Assembly (NCBI GenBank): GCA_035512595.1
Contig: DATKDU010000176.1
Coordinates: 1 to 14,685 of the forward strand
DNA: 14,685 bases
DNA from: DATKDU01 sp035512595
GTDB taxonomy: Bacteria; Planctomycetota; Planctomycetia; Pirellulales; Pirellulaceae
Reading direction: 5' to 3'
Shown: positions 1 through 8,200 of the stretch, in pieces
Position numbering within the stretch: the first letter of the stretch is position 1
Layout: each line of letters begins with the position of its first letter
Notes under the pieces: model-generated
What the model was told of the DNA's origin: nothing
Databases searched by the model: none
The model's input: the letters and a program-made list of their open reading frames with translations, nothing else
Position numbers and translations under genes: made by a program

Positions 1-308
1 CGCCGCAGTTGCTCCAGCAGCACCGTATAGGCCGTGCCGACATCCGCGCCCGGATCGTGCTTCACGAGCTGTTGCAATTTCTCCGCTGCGGTTGCCAGCT
101 CGGGAAAGCCATAGTTGCCGGCGGCTGCTTGCAGTTGGTGGGCCAGCGATCCCAACTCGGGCAGATCGCCGGCATCCCAGGCCGTCTCGATTCGTCCGCG
201 GATGGCCGGCAGCCGGTCGGCAAATAGGGCCAGCAGCTCCGCGTAGTCGCGGTCGTTGGCATAAAGCGAACGGACCGCGGAGATTTTGGCAAATGCCGTG
301 AGGGGCAT
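1..308 (-). CDS. Hpt (histidine phosphotransfer) domain protein, 3' end cut off by the window edge
   Basis: The frame is open from an ATG at 308 to the left edge (102 codons visible, no stop). The translation has the helical pattern of an Hpt domain: an acidic/aromatic first helix (NDRDYAELLALFADRLPAI, about residues 18-36), then LAHQLQAAAGNYGFPEL, where His57 fits the phospho-accepting histidine of the HxLKGxxxxxG signature and GNYGF is the typical continuation. Hpt domains relay phosphate between receiver domains in multistep phosphorelays in the cytoplasm. One oddity is that the Lys usually three residues after the histidine is Gln here. An in-frame ATG at 371 would add 21 residues; I prefer 308 because the domain begins almost at once and an AGG lies about 9 nt upstream. 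It could be a stand-alone Hpt or the first domain of a larger protein. No partner kinase is visible. Confidence 0.8.
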   Translation of the reverse strand, partial: MPLTAFAKISAVRSLYANDRDYAELLALFADRLPAIRGRIETAWDAGDLPELGSLAHQLQAAAGNYGFPELATAAEKLQQLVKHDPGADVGTAYTVLLEQLR

Positions 309-345
309 ACGGATGCGCCTGGAAAAAGCCGAGGCATGCTTCCGT
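309..345 (-). promoter_or_regulatory. Hairpin ending directly at the Hpt start codon
   Basis: On the minus strand the 37 nt before ATG 308 can fold back: ACGGA pairs with TCCGT, then GC with GC and GCCT with AGGC, 11 bp in all with one mismatch and a 2-nt bulge, closed by a loop of about 11 nt containing five T residues. The 3' arm contains the only AGG near the start. It could mask the ribosome binding site, or simply be a palindrome in the 211-nt spacer after the VIT-VWA gene. The spacer holds nothing else I recognise. Confidence 0.4.
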
Positions 346-519
346 ATCAAACCTACGTGACAAGCGATCATCGCGCCGGACGAAATTGCCGCACAGCGGC
401 GATTATCCGCGTCGTCTCCACCGCGCGGACGGAACCACCCCTACGCACGGCCGAGTATCTGCCGAACGTAGGGCACTTGCGGAGCGAGTGGCTCATATTG
501 ATTCGCGCACGGGGCAGCA

Positions 520-2823
520 TCACCGGATCCGATAGACCTGCCCGCGGAGCTTGATGATCAGCTCGTCGCTCTCCGCCTGATTGGCCAGGACCTGGTTCTC
601 GTCGGCCGTGTTGTCCTTGACCAGGGCGAAATATTCGTCGCTGAACCGATCGACCGGCTTGATCCTGTCGCTGTCTTTCTCCGGGTCGATTTCGCGGGCA
701 TTGGCCGCAATCAGCACCTTCCCCCGTTTATAAAGCGTCTGATTGCCGTAGGTCTGCACGGCGTCGCCGAGAGCCTTTTCCGCGTCGCTGTCGATGTCGC
801 GCAGCCGCAGCCCGCCGCGGGCCGCCGCTCCGTCGCTCGCGCCGAAGGCGCCGCCACCCAACCCTCCGGGAGCGGATGCCGCGGGAACTCCGCCGGCCGA
901 ACGAAGCTGCTCCTTGACGGTTCGCTGCGCCACGCCGGCTCGTCCCTCGGCTTCCTCCAGCCGGTCGAGACTGCGGCGGGCCAACTCCACGTTGGCTCCC
1001 AGTTGGGCAAGCTGACCCGGCGCGGCGTTCTCGTCGGCCAGGAAGGACGTGTAGGGCGTGAGAATGCCGTGCTTGGTGGCGAGCGAGACCAGTTCGGTCA
1101 CCAACTCGTCGTTCTTCCCCTTGAGATCGAGCTCGTCGAGGATCTCACCAACTCGGCGCATGGCCCACAGCTTCTCGACGAAGCCAAACGACTGGTCGCT
1201 CGACTTGTCCACCAGCGTGCCGGGGAAATCGAACTTCTTCTCCTCCGCGCCGATCTTGCCGGTGATCGTGATCTTCGCCCCGCCCGGCTTCTTGTAACGG
1301 CCGACGAGGACCATCTGGTCGCCGGCAAAGACGTCGTACACCTCTTTGGGATAAACGCGATTGACCGCCGGGCTGGCATCGGCCGCATCGACGTCCACCT
1401 TGACCGTCACATTCGTCAGCACGGGGACGGTCATCCGGCCGTAAAGGCGGCTGACCGAAGCCTCGATGTTCTCATTCGGCCGCACGTACTCACTCTGGCC
1501 GAAATTGTCCCGGCTCATGCGATCCAGCAGCCGGCTGTTCACGTCATAACCCACGCCAAAGTTCACCATCCGCGCCCGCACCTTGTTGTTCTGCTTGGCA
1601 TTGGCGGCAATCTTGGCCTCGTTCGTCTCGCCGGTCGTCGGCAGGCCGTCGGTGAGGAAGACGATGTAATTGGGCCGCGAGTCGTCCTTGAGCATCCCCA
1701 TTGCCGTCGTGATCGCCCCGTCGATGTTCGTGCTCCCGCCGGCATAAATGCCGTCGATGAAGCCCAGGGCGCTTTTACGCGTCTCGTCGTCGTACTTCTG
1801 AAGCTCGGGCTTGAACGACTCGACCGTTGAGTCGTAGGCCACGATGTTAAACGTGTCCCCCTGGCGGAGATTGTTGAGGACGAACTTGGCCGCCTCCTTG
1901 GCCTGGTCGATCTTCTTGCCGCTCATGCTGCCCGACCGATCGACGACGAAGACCACCGTCTTGGCCGGCCGCTCCATGCTCTCGGTTTTCACCTCGGGGC
2001 TGGCGAGCAGGAGGAAGTAGCCCTCGTCGTTACCGTCGGGACGGTAGCTGATCAGGCTCGCGCCGAGTTTGCCGTCGGCCGTATCGTACAGGAGGCGGAA
2101 ATCGGCGGTCGGGACGACATTGGTTGCTTCGAACTTGACCGTGGCGTGCTTGTTGTCCGGCCGCTGCACGTTGACGGCGTGCGTCGGGCTGTAGACGCTC
2201 TTGATCTCGATCGTGCTTTCGATGCTGGCGTCAATCGATAATTTTTCCAGCGGCTGCGACGTGTACTTGGCGGCCGCCAGCGGGATCAACAGGTCGGTGA
2301 GCTGCCCCGTCTTCTTGAGCAGTTGGCTGAACTTGAGCGTCACCTTTCGCTCCGCGCCGGGAGGAATTGGAAAGACGCTCGTCTTGAGCATGCCGTAGCC
2401 GACCCATTCCAAGAGTGCCGGGTCCTTGTTCCGGCGGACGTACCCCTCGTAGATCTCGCGGGCCTGCTTGGCGGGCAGAATCTTGGCGTCGATCTCCTTC
2501 CCATCGACCATGAAGGTCATCCGATCGACGGTCCCCTCGTACGGCAGCGGAAAGACGAACGTGGCTTCGATCTGGCCGCTGCCGGTGTTGACGAACGACT
2601 GCGACACCTGCACCTGGGCGACCTGGTCGGTGACCTTCGCCTGGTACGCCAGCTCCTTGATTTTGTAGGAGATCGGGATCGGCGTCGGCCGCACAATCGG
2701 CCGCGGCAGTGGAATCGGGTGGGGGTGCGGATGATCGATGATCACGATCACCCCCTGTCCCAAGGCGACGCTCGCGACGAGCGAGAAAAGAAGCCCCAGC
2801 ACGAAGGTCTGCATGCGTTTCAT
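520..2823 (-). CDS. Secreted VIT-domain and von Willebrand factor A domain protein
   Basis: 767 residues. A signal peptide is clear (MKRMQTFVLGLLFSLVASVALG, cleavage near residue 22). It is followed by a His/Pro-rich stretch of alternating X-Pro (residues 31-50). A VIT domain spans about 53-180, with the typical PLPxxGTVDRMTF..KEI and KQAREIYE segments. A VWA domain spans about 287-465 with a complete metal-ion-dependent adhesion site: DRSGS at 295-299, Thr365 in GGSTN, and TDG at 391-393. The remainder is a beta-rich region, a helical region and a Gly/Ala-rich linker (GGLGGGAFGASDG) before a charged C-terminus. The order matches bacterial proteins related to inter-alpha-trypsin-inhibitor heavy chains; the ligand is unknown. 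An AAGG sits 9 nt before the ATG, supporting this start. An Hpt gene lies 211 nt downstream on the same strand; co-transcription is possible but not shown. Confidence 0.93.
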   Translation of the reverse strand: MKRMQTFVLGLLFSLVASVALGQGVIVIIDHPHPHPIPLPRPIVRPTPIPISYKIKELAYQAKVTDQVAQVQVSQSFVNTGSGQIEATFVFPLPYEGTVDRMTFMVDGKEIDAKILPAKQAREIYEGYVRRNKDPALLEWVGYGMLKTSVFPIPPGAERKVTLKFSQLLKKTGQLTDLLIPLAAAKYTSQPLEKLSIDASIESTIEIKSVYSPTHAVNVQRPDNKHATVKFEATNVVPTADFRLLYDTADGKLGASLISYRPDGNDEGYFLLLASPEVKTESMERPAKTVVFVVDRSGSMSGKKIDQAKEAAKFVLNNLRQGDTFNIVAYDSTVESFKPELQKYDDETRKSALGFIDGIYAGGSTNIDGAITTAMGMLKDDSRPNYIVFLTDGLPTTGETNEAKIAANAKQNNKVRARMVNFGVGYDVNSRLLDRMSRDNFGQSEYVRPNENIEASVSRLYGRMTVPVLTNVTVKVDVDAADASPAVNRVYPKEVYDVFAGDQMVLVGRYKKPGGAKITITGKIGAEEKKFDFPGTLVDKSSDQSFGFVEKLWAMRRVGEILDELDLKGKNDELVTELVSLATKHGILTPYTSFLADENAAPGQLAQLGANVELARRSLDRLEEAEGRAGVAQRTVKEQLRSAGGVPAASAPGGLGGGAFGASDGAAARGGLRLRDIDSDAEKALGDAVQTYGNQTLYKRGKVLIAANAREIDPEKDSDRIKPVDRFSDEYFALVKDNTADENQVLANQAESDELIIKLRGQVYRIR

Positions 2824-2848
2824 GATCAGCCGCCTTGTGAAGATGGGT

Positions 2849-2871
2849 GAGTGGGGAGGGTTCAGGGTTCA
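2849..2871 (+). repeat. Short heptad tract, GAGTGGG / GAGGGTT / CAGGGTT type
   Basis: Three 7-nt units in register (GAGTGGG, GAGGGTT, CAGGGTT) lie 26 nt upstream of the VIT-VWA start codon, in its 5' leader. A GAGTGGT x3 tract occupies the same relative place beside another heptad array at 11282-11302. Confidence 0.6.
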
Positions 2872-2895
2872 GCAAAGGGAATCTGCTCGCTGCTG

Positions 2896-2958
2896 ATTCC
2901 TGGTCCCTGACTCTTGTCTCCTGGCCCCTGGCTCCTGACTCCTGACTCCTGACTCCTG
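2896..2958 (+). repeat. Heptanucleotide tandem array 1, nine units, plus-strand consensus TCCTG + 2 nt
   Basis: Nine consecutive 7-nt units in perfect register: ATTCCTG, GTCCCTG, ACTCTTG, TCTCCTG, GCCCCTG, GCTCCTG, then ACTCCTG three times. The invariant part is TG at the end of each unit. Read on the minus strand each unit gives CAGGAG, so a transcript of the VIT-VWA leader would carry a run of Shine-Dalgarno-like hexamers about 70-135 nt before the start codon. Confidence 0.9.
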
Positions 2959-2969
2959 GCCTTGCCCAG

Positions 2970-3042
2970 GGAGACAGCCCCTTTGCGATTCGAGAGGTTG
3001 GGGGGATCGGGAAGCTCGAAACGCGGGAAAAGGACTGTCTCC
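2970..3042. repeat. 73-nt imperfect inverted repeat (MITE/REP-like palindrome)
   Basis: The left arm at 2970-2994 and right arm at 3015-3042 are reverse complements apart from three mismatches and a 3-nt insertion: GGAGACAG pairs with CTGTCTCC, CCTTT with AAAGG, and GCGATTCGAG with CTCGAAACGC. The central loop is about 20 nt and G-rich. No coding sequence lies inside. The arms resemble GGGACAGTCCC-TTTTCC palindromes I associate with REP-like elements in other bacteria; that family link is from memory and unverified. Confidence 0.65.
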
Positions 3043-3424
3043 GCAGGCATGGGATACGAACGGAGCGCTGCCACGCTCGTCGCCCAAGAGTATGACGGCC
3101 CACCTATCCCTGAAGTTTCGCGGCACTGCCGGAAAGTTCAAGCGGCCGTTACAGGGGTGTTACGTTGCCGCCATGCCAGCGCCGCCGCGGACGAGAGAAG
3201 AAAATTGCCGCCCCTGCCGGCGTCTGTCTGCGATCAGCCTGAACTGGTGATCCACTTCTGGCGACTGGCGGCGCGCCCCCCCTTCGGGAAAAGATTTCCA
3301 CTCGGCGGTCACTCGCGGGGCGGCGTTTGTCCGCATGGCGGGGTGATGGCAAGTCAGTCGGCAAGGCACTGACGCACGGACCTCGGCCGCGTCCGGGGGA
3401 AATAATGGGGTGGGGCGGGAGGGG

Positions 3425-3468
3425 CCGGCAGTTCGTTAGCCGGAGGCAAACCTGCCTCCCGGTGCCGG
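3425..3468. repeat. Nested palindrome (two stems)
   Basis: The inner stem GGAGGCA (3442-3448) / TGCCTCC (3453-3459) has a 4-nt loop. The outer stem CCGGCA (3425-3430) / TGCCGG (3463-3468) is separated from the inner one by 11 nt on the left (including GTTCGTTAGC) and 3 nt on the right. There is no T-run beside it, so a palindromic repeat fits better than a terminator. Confidence 0.5.
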
Positions 3469-3560
3469 ACCGCGATGATGGAACGTCTCTCGGCGCGGCC
3501 ACGTCGTGTCAAAAGACCGCTTGCGGCTCGTGGGTAATGGACGGGCGCGTACCCGCTTCA

Positions 3561-3581
3561 CACTGTCGGCAGCCGACAGTG
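3561..3581. repeat. Perfect 21-bp palindrome
   Basis: CACTGTCGGC and GCCGACAGTG are exact reverse complements around a single central A. It lies about 110 bp beyond the ankyrin stop codon. It may be a dispersed palindromic repeat, a binding site or part of a 3' end; nothing here decides between them. Confidence 0.7.
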
Positions 3582-3594
3582 CCACACGTTTAAT

Positions 3595-3660
3595 CGCTGA
3601 CACCGCCACCCGCCGACAAAGTAGAATGTCCCCCTTTTCCCCCGATTGGCCGTTTCAGCG
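3595..3660. repeat. Possible REP-like element around AAAGTAGAATGTCCCCC
   Basis: A 66-nt stretch is bounded by CGCTGA (3595-3600) and TCAGCG (3655-3660). It contains AAAGTAGAATGTCCCCC followed by TTTTCC. I recall this string (reverse GGGGGACATTCTACTTT) as a repeat found near REP-associated tyrosine transposases in unrelated bacteria. That is recall, not a search result, and no transposase gene is present here. Confidence 0.35.
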
Positions 3661-3689
3661 AAAGAATGGGGTGGTCGACGAGGGGGCGC

Positions 3690-4481
3690 CTAATCGCTTG
3701 GCTTTTTCTTCAGGTTGCCGTCGGCGTCACGTTCCAACAATCCGCGTTCGATCAGCATCTCAGCCGCCCTGTTGAACCAGGGAATCTGATCCTCGTCCGG
3801 TACGAGGTTTTCGTCACGACCGTTGAACCAATTCACCAGCGTGTATCCGTGCTTATCGCCCACGAGCGGATCTGCGCCCGCCTCAAGAAGCTCGACCACG
3901 CACTCATAGTTGCCGGCTCCAGCCGCTGCGCGCAATGGACCTACACCGTTCGCATTGCGATGATTCACGTTTGCGCCCGCGTCGATAAGAACTTTTACGT
4001 TGTCAACTCGCGGTTTTTCCCCCGGACGCTCCTTCTGGATGGCGTAAAACAGTGGAGTGCTGTTTGGAGAGTGCTTGTTGCCCTTATTGAGCGCGTTGGG
4101 ATCACCGCCATGGGCCAGTGACTCTTTCAGCCAGAATGTATCATTCTCGGTAGCAGCCTCATTCATCACGCACCGTCCGAGTCGATCGCACACGTTTGGA
4201 TCCGCGCCGCGTTTCAAGAGCTTCATATAGATTTCCTTATTCCGGCTGAGCAGCGATTGGAGTAGCGGCGTTATGCCGTCTTTATCGGCAGAGTTCACGT
4301 TAATCATCTTGTCATTGAGGAGTACCTCGGCGGACGCAACGTCACCCGCTTTCACAGCACGAATCAACATGTGAGTGTCTGTCTCCTCACCACAACCGGG
4401 CATAGCGCCAGCAAACATTATTAGCAGGAAACACGATGACATTGCATTTGCCTTCATTCGAGTACTCTTGTTTTCTCGCAT
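3690..4481 (-). CDS. Ankyrin-repeat predicted lipoprotein, candidate immunity protein
   Basis: 263 residues. The N-terminus has a basic segment, a hydrophobic core (CFLLIMFAGAMPG) and Cys30, followed by GEETD; this fits a lipoprotein signal with a non-standard MPGC lipobox. From about residue 38 to 248 there are five to six ankyrin repeats, clearest in DGITPLLQSLLSRNKEIYMK, GADPNVCD, VKVLIDAGANVNHRN and VVELLEAGADPLVGD. Ankyrin repeats bind other proteins. The gene starts 27 nt after the RHS-lipase stop codon on the same strand, the usual place for an immunity gene, and an envelope location would suit a lipase-type toxin acting on membranes. Its GC content (29 of 60 in 3961-4020) is low like the toxin tip and unlike the RHS core. 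A second ATG at 4457, eight codons in, gives an equally good signal and has AAGAG upstream. The immunity role is inferred from position and architecture. Confidence 0.88.
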   Translation of the reverse strand: MRENKSTRMKANAMSSCFLLIMFAGAMPGCGEETDTHMLIRAVKAGDVASAEVLLNDKMINVNSADKDGITPLLQSLLSRNKEIYMKLLKRGADPNVCDRLGRCVMNEAATENDTFWLKESLAHGGDPNALNKGNKHSPNSTPLFYAIQKERPGEKPRVDNVKVLIDAGANVNHRNANGVGPLRAAAGAGNYECVVELLEAGADPLVGDKHGYTLVNWFNGRDENLVPDEDQIPWFNRAAEMLIERGLLERDADGNLKKKPSD

Positions 4482-4508
4482 CGCGGAAGTACCGTGTTGG
4501 CGTGCCCC

Positions 4509-5267
4509 CTATTCAGGTATACCGCCTCCCCCTGGGGGACGCCAGACGCGCCCACCGCCAACCGGTTGCCAGTAACCCTTTACTGAGCCGTCAATCTGCC
4601 GTTGACGCTCTTCTGCCACAGCCTCGTCCAATGCTTTCTCCAGGCCGTATAAAATGTCGACAAACAGATGCCTCCGAATGCCGTCCCAGTTTGTTCCCTC
4701 AATCCAGTAAGTCTTGCCGACTCCGTTAGGCATGCAAATCAATGGGCCTTGCAACGTACTCAGAACTTCATTCTCAACTCGGTAGGCCGTGATGTAGATT
4801 GTTGCCCTATTCAACCGGTATCGTCCGCCAACTGTGTTTCGGTGAACCCCAGCAGCGTTGAACGTCGTAGCAGGAACCTCCTTAACGAGCGCACCAGCTG
4901 ACGCAAGCCCGCCGCCCAGTGAGTGTCCTGTCAGGCGCAGCGACTTGCCGTATTTGATTTTGTAGTTATGGGTGATCATCTTCGCCGCACGATACTGAGG
5001 CGTGTTGTAACCGAGTCCCTGATCACTGTTTGCCACCAAGTCCCCTTTCTCGGTTATTGTCGTCCCCGCGAAGGCTAGCACGACTTCACCGCACTTGTTC
5101 TTAAAGGCCACCGCTCGAAATCCCGTCGATCTGTCGTCGAATTCTTCGAAGGCAAACCATCCGAGTTTCTCGACCTTCGTCAAATCTTCGCCTTCGTAGG
5201 CTGCTTTTGAGAGTTTCGCCATCACGATGGCATCCCGAAGCTGTTCTGGAGTCGGCTTCTCAACCAG
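4509..5267 (-). other. Lipase (class 3 / Mbeg1-like) toxin tip of the RHS protein
   Basis: Residues 1765-2015. Visible landmarks are AKLSKAAYEGEDL, GEVVLAFAGT (oxyanion strand), GDLVANSDQGLG followed by QYRAAK, the nucleophile elbow GHSLGG with Ser1879, and His1963 in IRRHLFVD. These match alpha/beta hydrolases of the class-3 lipase / DUF2974 type, which cleave acyl esters of lipids. The acid residue is expected in the segment YRVENEVLS, but Glu1930 stands where such proteins usually have Asp. The tip ends in a Gly/Pro-rich tail (PVGGGRVWRPPGGGG). GC is 31 of 60 bases at 4681-4740, against 44 of 60 in the RHS core at 7501-7560. Phospholipase activity on target membranes is inferred. Confidence 0.85.
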
Positions 5268-8200
5268 TCCCGTCGGGTCTGTGAACGTCGTCGGCGAATT
5301 GCCGACATAACCTCGGAGATTCTTATCACCCGCCACAAACCCAATCGGGTCTTCGGTCAGCCACTGGCCCACCGCCGCGTCATACCACCGATGCCAATTG
5401 TTTTGCAGGCCCGTGGTCTCGTCGAAGGCGCGGCCGGTGTAGCCGAACAGGAGATCGACGGCCGCGTTGGATTCACTCGTCAAGGTGCCGTAGGAGTTGT
5501 AGACGCGGTGATTGGTCACGCTCGTCACCCCGGTGCCTTCGTTGCGGTCGGCAATGTCCCGGAGCGTTCCGAGGTGGTCGCCCAGGCCCCAGAGGGTGTT
5601 CCCGGCTGACGACAGCGACGTCACCTGCTCATCGGCCAGTAGTTGATCGACGGCCGGTCCCTGTAGATAGCGATGCGTCAAATTCGACGCGGCATTGCCG
5701 TCGAACTGGAGCGCGATCTGGTCACCGTCGTGCGCGAAGAATGTATCGACGGCTGTTCCGGAACCTGCGCCGTCGGCATCATGGCTGCGGCGCACCCAGC
5801 GGTCGTAGACGTCGTAAGACTGCTCGGTCGTTTCAATGACCGTGCCGCCAGAATTCTTCTCTGCGACTTTCGTGAGGCGGTTGTGGTAGTCCCACTCGTA
5901 CTCGGTTACAGCGCCGGTCGAGATGTTGGTGCGAGTGAGCCGATTTCCTTCGTTGTCGTACGTGTAGTTGTAGGTGCCGTCGGACAGCAGCCGATTGTTG
6001 GTGCCGACGGAATAGCCCGACATGGTCCGATTGCCGTTGGCGTCGTAGGTGTAGGTCTCGTCGGTCGCGGTGGCGTGATCGGCCCCCGTCAACTGGTCGG
6101 TGTTGTCGTGCGTGTAGTTGGTGACGCCATCGATGAGCGAATTGATTGAGGTGATTCGGCTCGCGGCATCGAACGAATAGCCGTAGCTGGCCAGCGTCGT
6201 GCTGCCGCCGTTGGTCGTGTGCGACAGCGACGTAAGACGGCCCATCCCATCGTACCCATAGGCGCTGCTCGCCACCGCTTGCGTCCCAGCAAGGTCCGCA
6301 AAGCGATTGATCACGTCAAACTGGCCATCGGCCTTGTACGAAAGGTCAATCCGCTTATCAGCTACTACGTTGCCGCCAACCTGATCCTCCTGAGTAATCC
6401 GCGTGTTGCGATCGAGGTTGTCGTAGGTATAGGAATTCTTGAAGTCCGCGATGCCGCCAATCGTGGCAGAGAGGCTAGTGCGATTGGAATTGGCATCCCA
6501 GCCCTGCGCGAACACAACCGAAGGCGTGAGGCCGGTGAGGTTCTGCGTCTGCTGCGTGACGCGCCCCAAATTGTCGTACACGTAGCTGTACGAGGCGGCC
6601 GGGTCGCTAACGACGGTCAATTGGCTGGTGGCGTCATAGGTGAACGAGAGCGTGCGAATCGTCGATCCGCCACTCTTCCACAGTTCCTGCGAGTTGCGAT
6701 CCAAATTGTCGTAGACGTACTCCGTCACGCGGCCATTGCGGTCGGTGAGTTTCGTCAGATTGCTGTTGGCGTCATAGACAAAGCTCCGCGCGTGGCCCAG
6801 TTGATTGGTCTCGGTCGTCACGCGGTTCAAGTTGTCATACGCCCAGGCCGTCGTGTTGTTGACCGGGTCCTTCAGCGTCAAGACATTCCCGGTCGCATCG
6901 TAAGTGAAATTGGTCTGGGCGCTATTGGCGTCGGTGATGCGCGTGTTGCGGTGCAAGTTGTCGTACAGGTACGTCGTCGCATGGCTCAGCGGATCGGTCA
7001 CGGAAAGCAAGTTGCTCATTGCGTCAAACGCAAATTGGGTGACCGGCGACGTGAGCGGCCCGCCAGCGTCAGGATCGGGCGCGGTGATTTTCTTGTTGCG
7101 GTCCAGATTGTCGTATTCGTAGGTCGTGACACGACTGAGCGGGTCGGTCTCGGTGAGCAGATTGCCCACCAAGTCATACGTGTAGCTCGTCACAGGACTG
7201 GTGAGCGGCCCGCCGCCATCGGGGTCGGCTTCTGTCACGGACGTTACCCGATCCAAGTTATCGTAGGCGTACGCGGTGACACTCGACAGCGGATCGGTCA
7301 GGCTCGACAGGCGCGAGGCGGCATCGTAGGCGTACGTGGTCACCGGCGCGGCGAGCGGTCCGCCGGCATCAGGATCGGGCGCGGTGACGGTTTTTAGCCG
7401 GCCGATGCCATCGTAGGCCTTGGTGGTGACGTGCGACAGCGCGTCGGTGATCGTCACTAGCTCATGGGCGTCGTTGTACGTGAAACTGGTGACTGGCGAC
7501 GTGAGCGGCCCGGCCCCGTCGGGGTCAGCTTCGGTGATCGAGACCAGCCGATTGCGGCCGTCGTAAGCGTACGCGGTCACGTTCCCCAGCGCGTCGGTCA
7601 CGCTCGTCAGGTTGCCGCTCTTGTCGTACCCCAGCGAAATGACCGGCGAAGTGAGCGGCCCGCCGGCGTCCGGATCGGGATAGGTGATCCGGTCCAGCCG
7701 ACCCAGCGCGTCGTACCGGTAGTTCGTGAGCCGCCCCAGCTCGTCGGTCACGCTCGTCACCTTCCCCTCGGCATCGAACAGCGTCACCACCGTGCTCGAA
7801 CCCAGCGGCCCGCCCCCATCCGGATCGGGCAGCGTCGCGGCAATCCGGTTCCAGGTCGCATGATCCAGCAGCGTCACGTTGGAGAGGGCGTCGGTAATCT
7901 GCTTCACTCGCCCGATATTGTCGTACGCATACGTCGTCACCGGCGAAGTGAGCGGCCCGGCGCCGTCCGGATCGGGCAGCGTCACAGTCGTATTGCGGTC
8001 GAGGGAATCAAATCCAAAACTCGTCACCCGCCCGAGCGGATCGGTGACGCTCGTGTTTCTGCGGTGCAGGTCGTAGCCCAGCGTAATCACGGGAACCCCC
8101 AGCGGCCCCGCCCCGTCCGGATCGGGTCGTCTAATTTCTACAACATCGTTGCGGCCGTTGTAGACGTACTCCGTTATTCTACCGAGCGGATCGGTCTCTT

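Larger units (their letters stand above)
2824..3689. other. 866-bp spacer rich in repeats, no convincing gene
   Basis: This separates the 3' end of the ankyrin gene from the 5' end of the VIT-VWA gene. It holds two heptad tracts, a 73-nt imperfect inverted repeat, a nested palindrome, a perfect 21-bp palindrome and a REP-like stretch, each listed separately. Open frames here have no ribosome site, no domain motif and no coherent composition, so I call none. I see no convincing rho-independent terminator after the ankyrin stop codon. Confidence 0.7.

Noticed and set aside
1003..1830. 275-codon open frame on the plus strand
   Set aside because: Antisense to the VIT-VWA gene, whose frame shows recognised domains throughout. 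No ribosome site or motif.
2231..3103. 290-codon minus-strand frame overlapping the VIT-VWA start
   Set aside because: Its 5' half reads through heptad repeats (SQESGARGQE) and the rest is an out-of-frame copy of the VIT coding region.
3149..3502. 117-codon minus-strand frame in the spacer before the VIT-VWA gene
   Set aside because: No ribosome site, Arg/Pro-rich composition and a nested palindrome inside; no recognisable protein feature.
6219..7397. 392-codon open frame on the plus strand
   Set aside because: Same reason: antisense to RHS repeats, with repeated IRIGRGD-like strings created by the tandem units.
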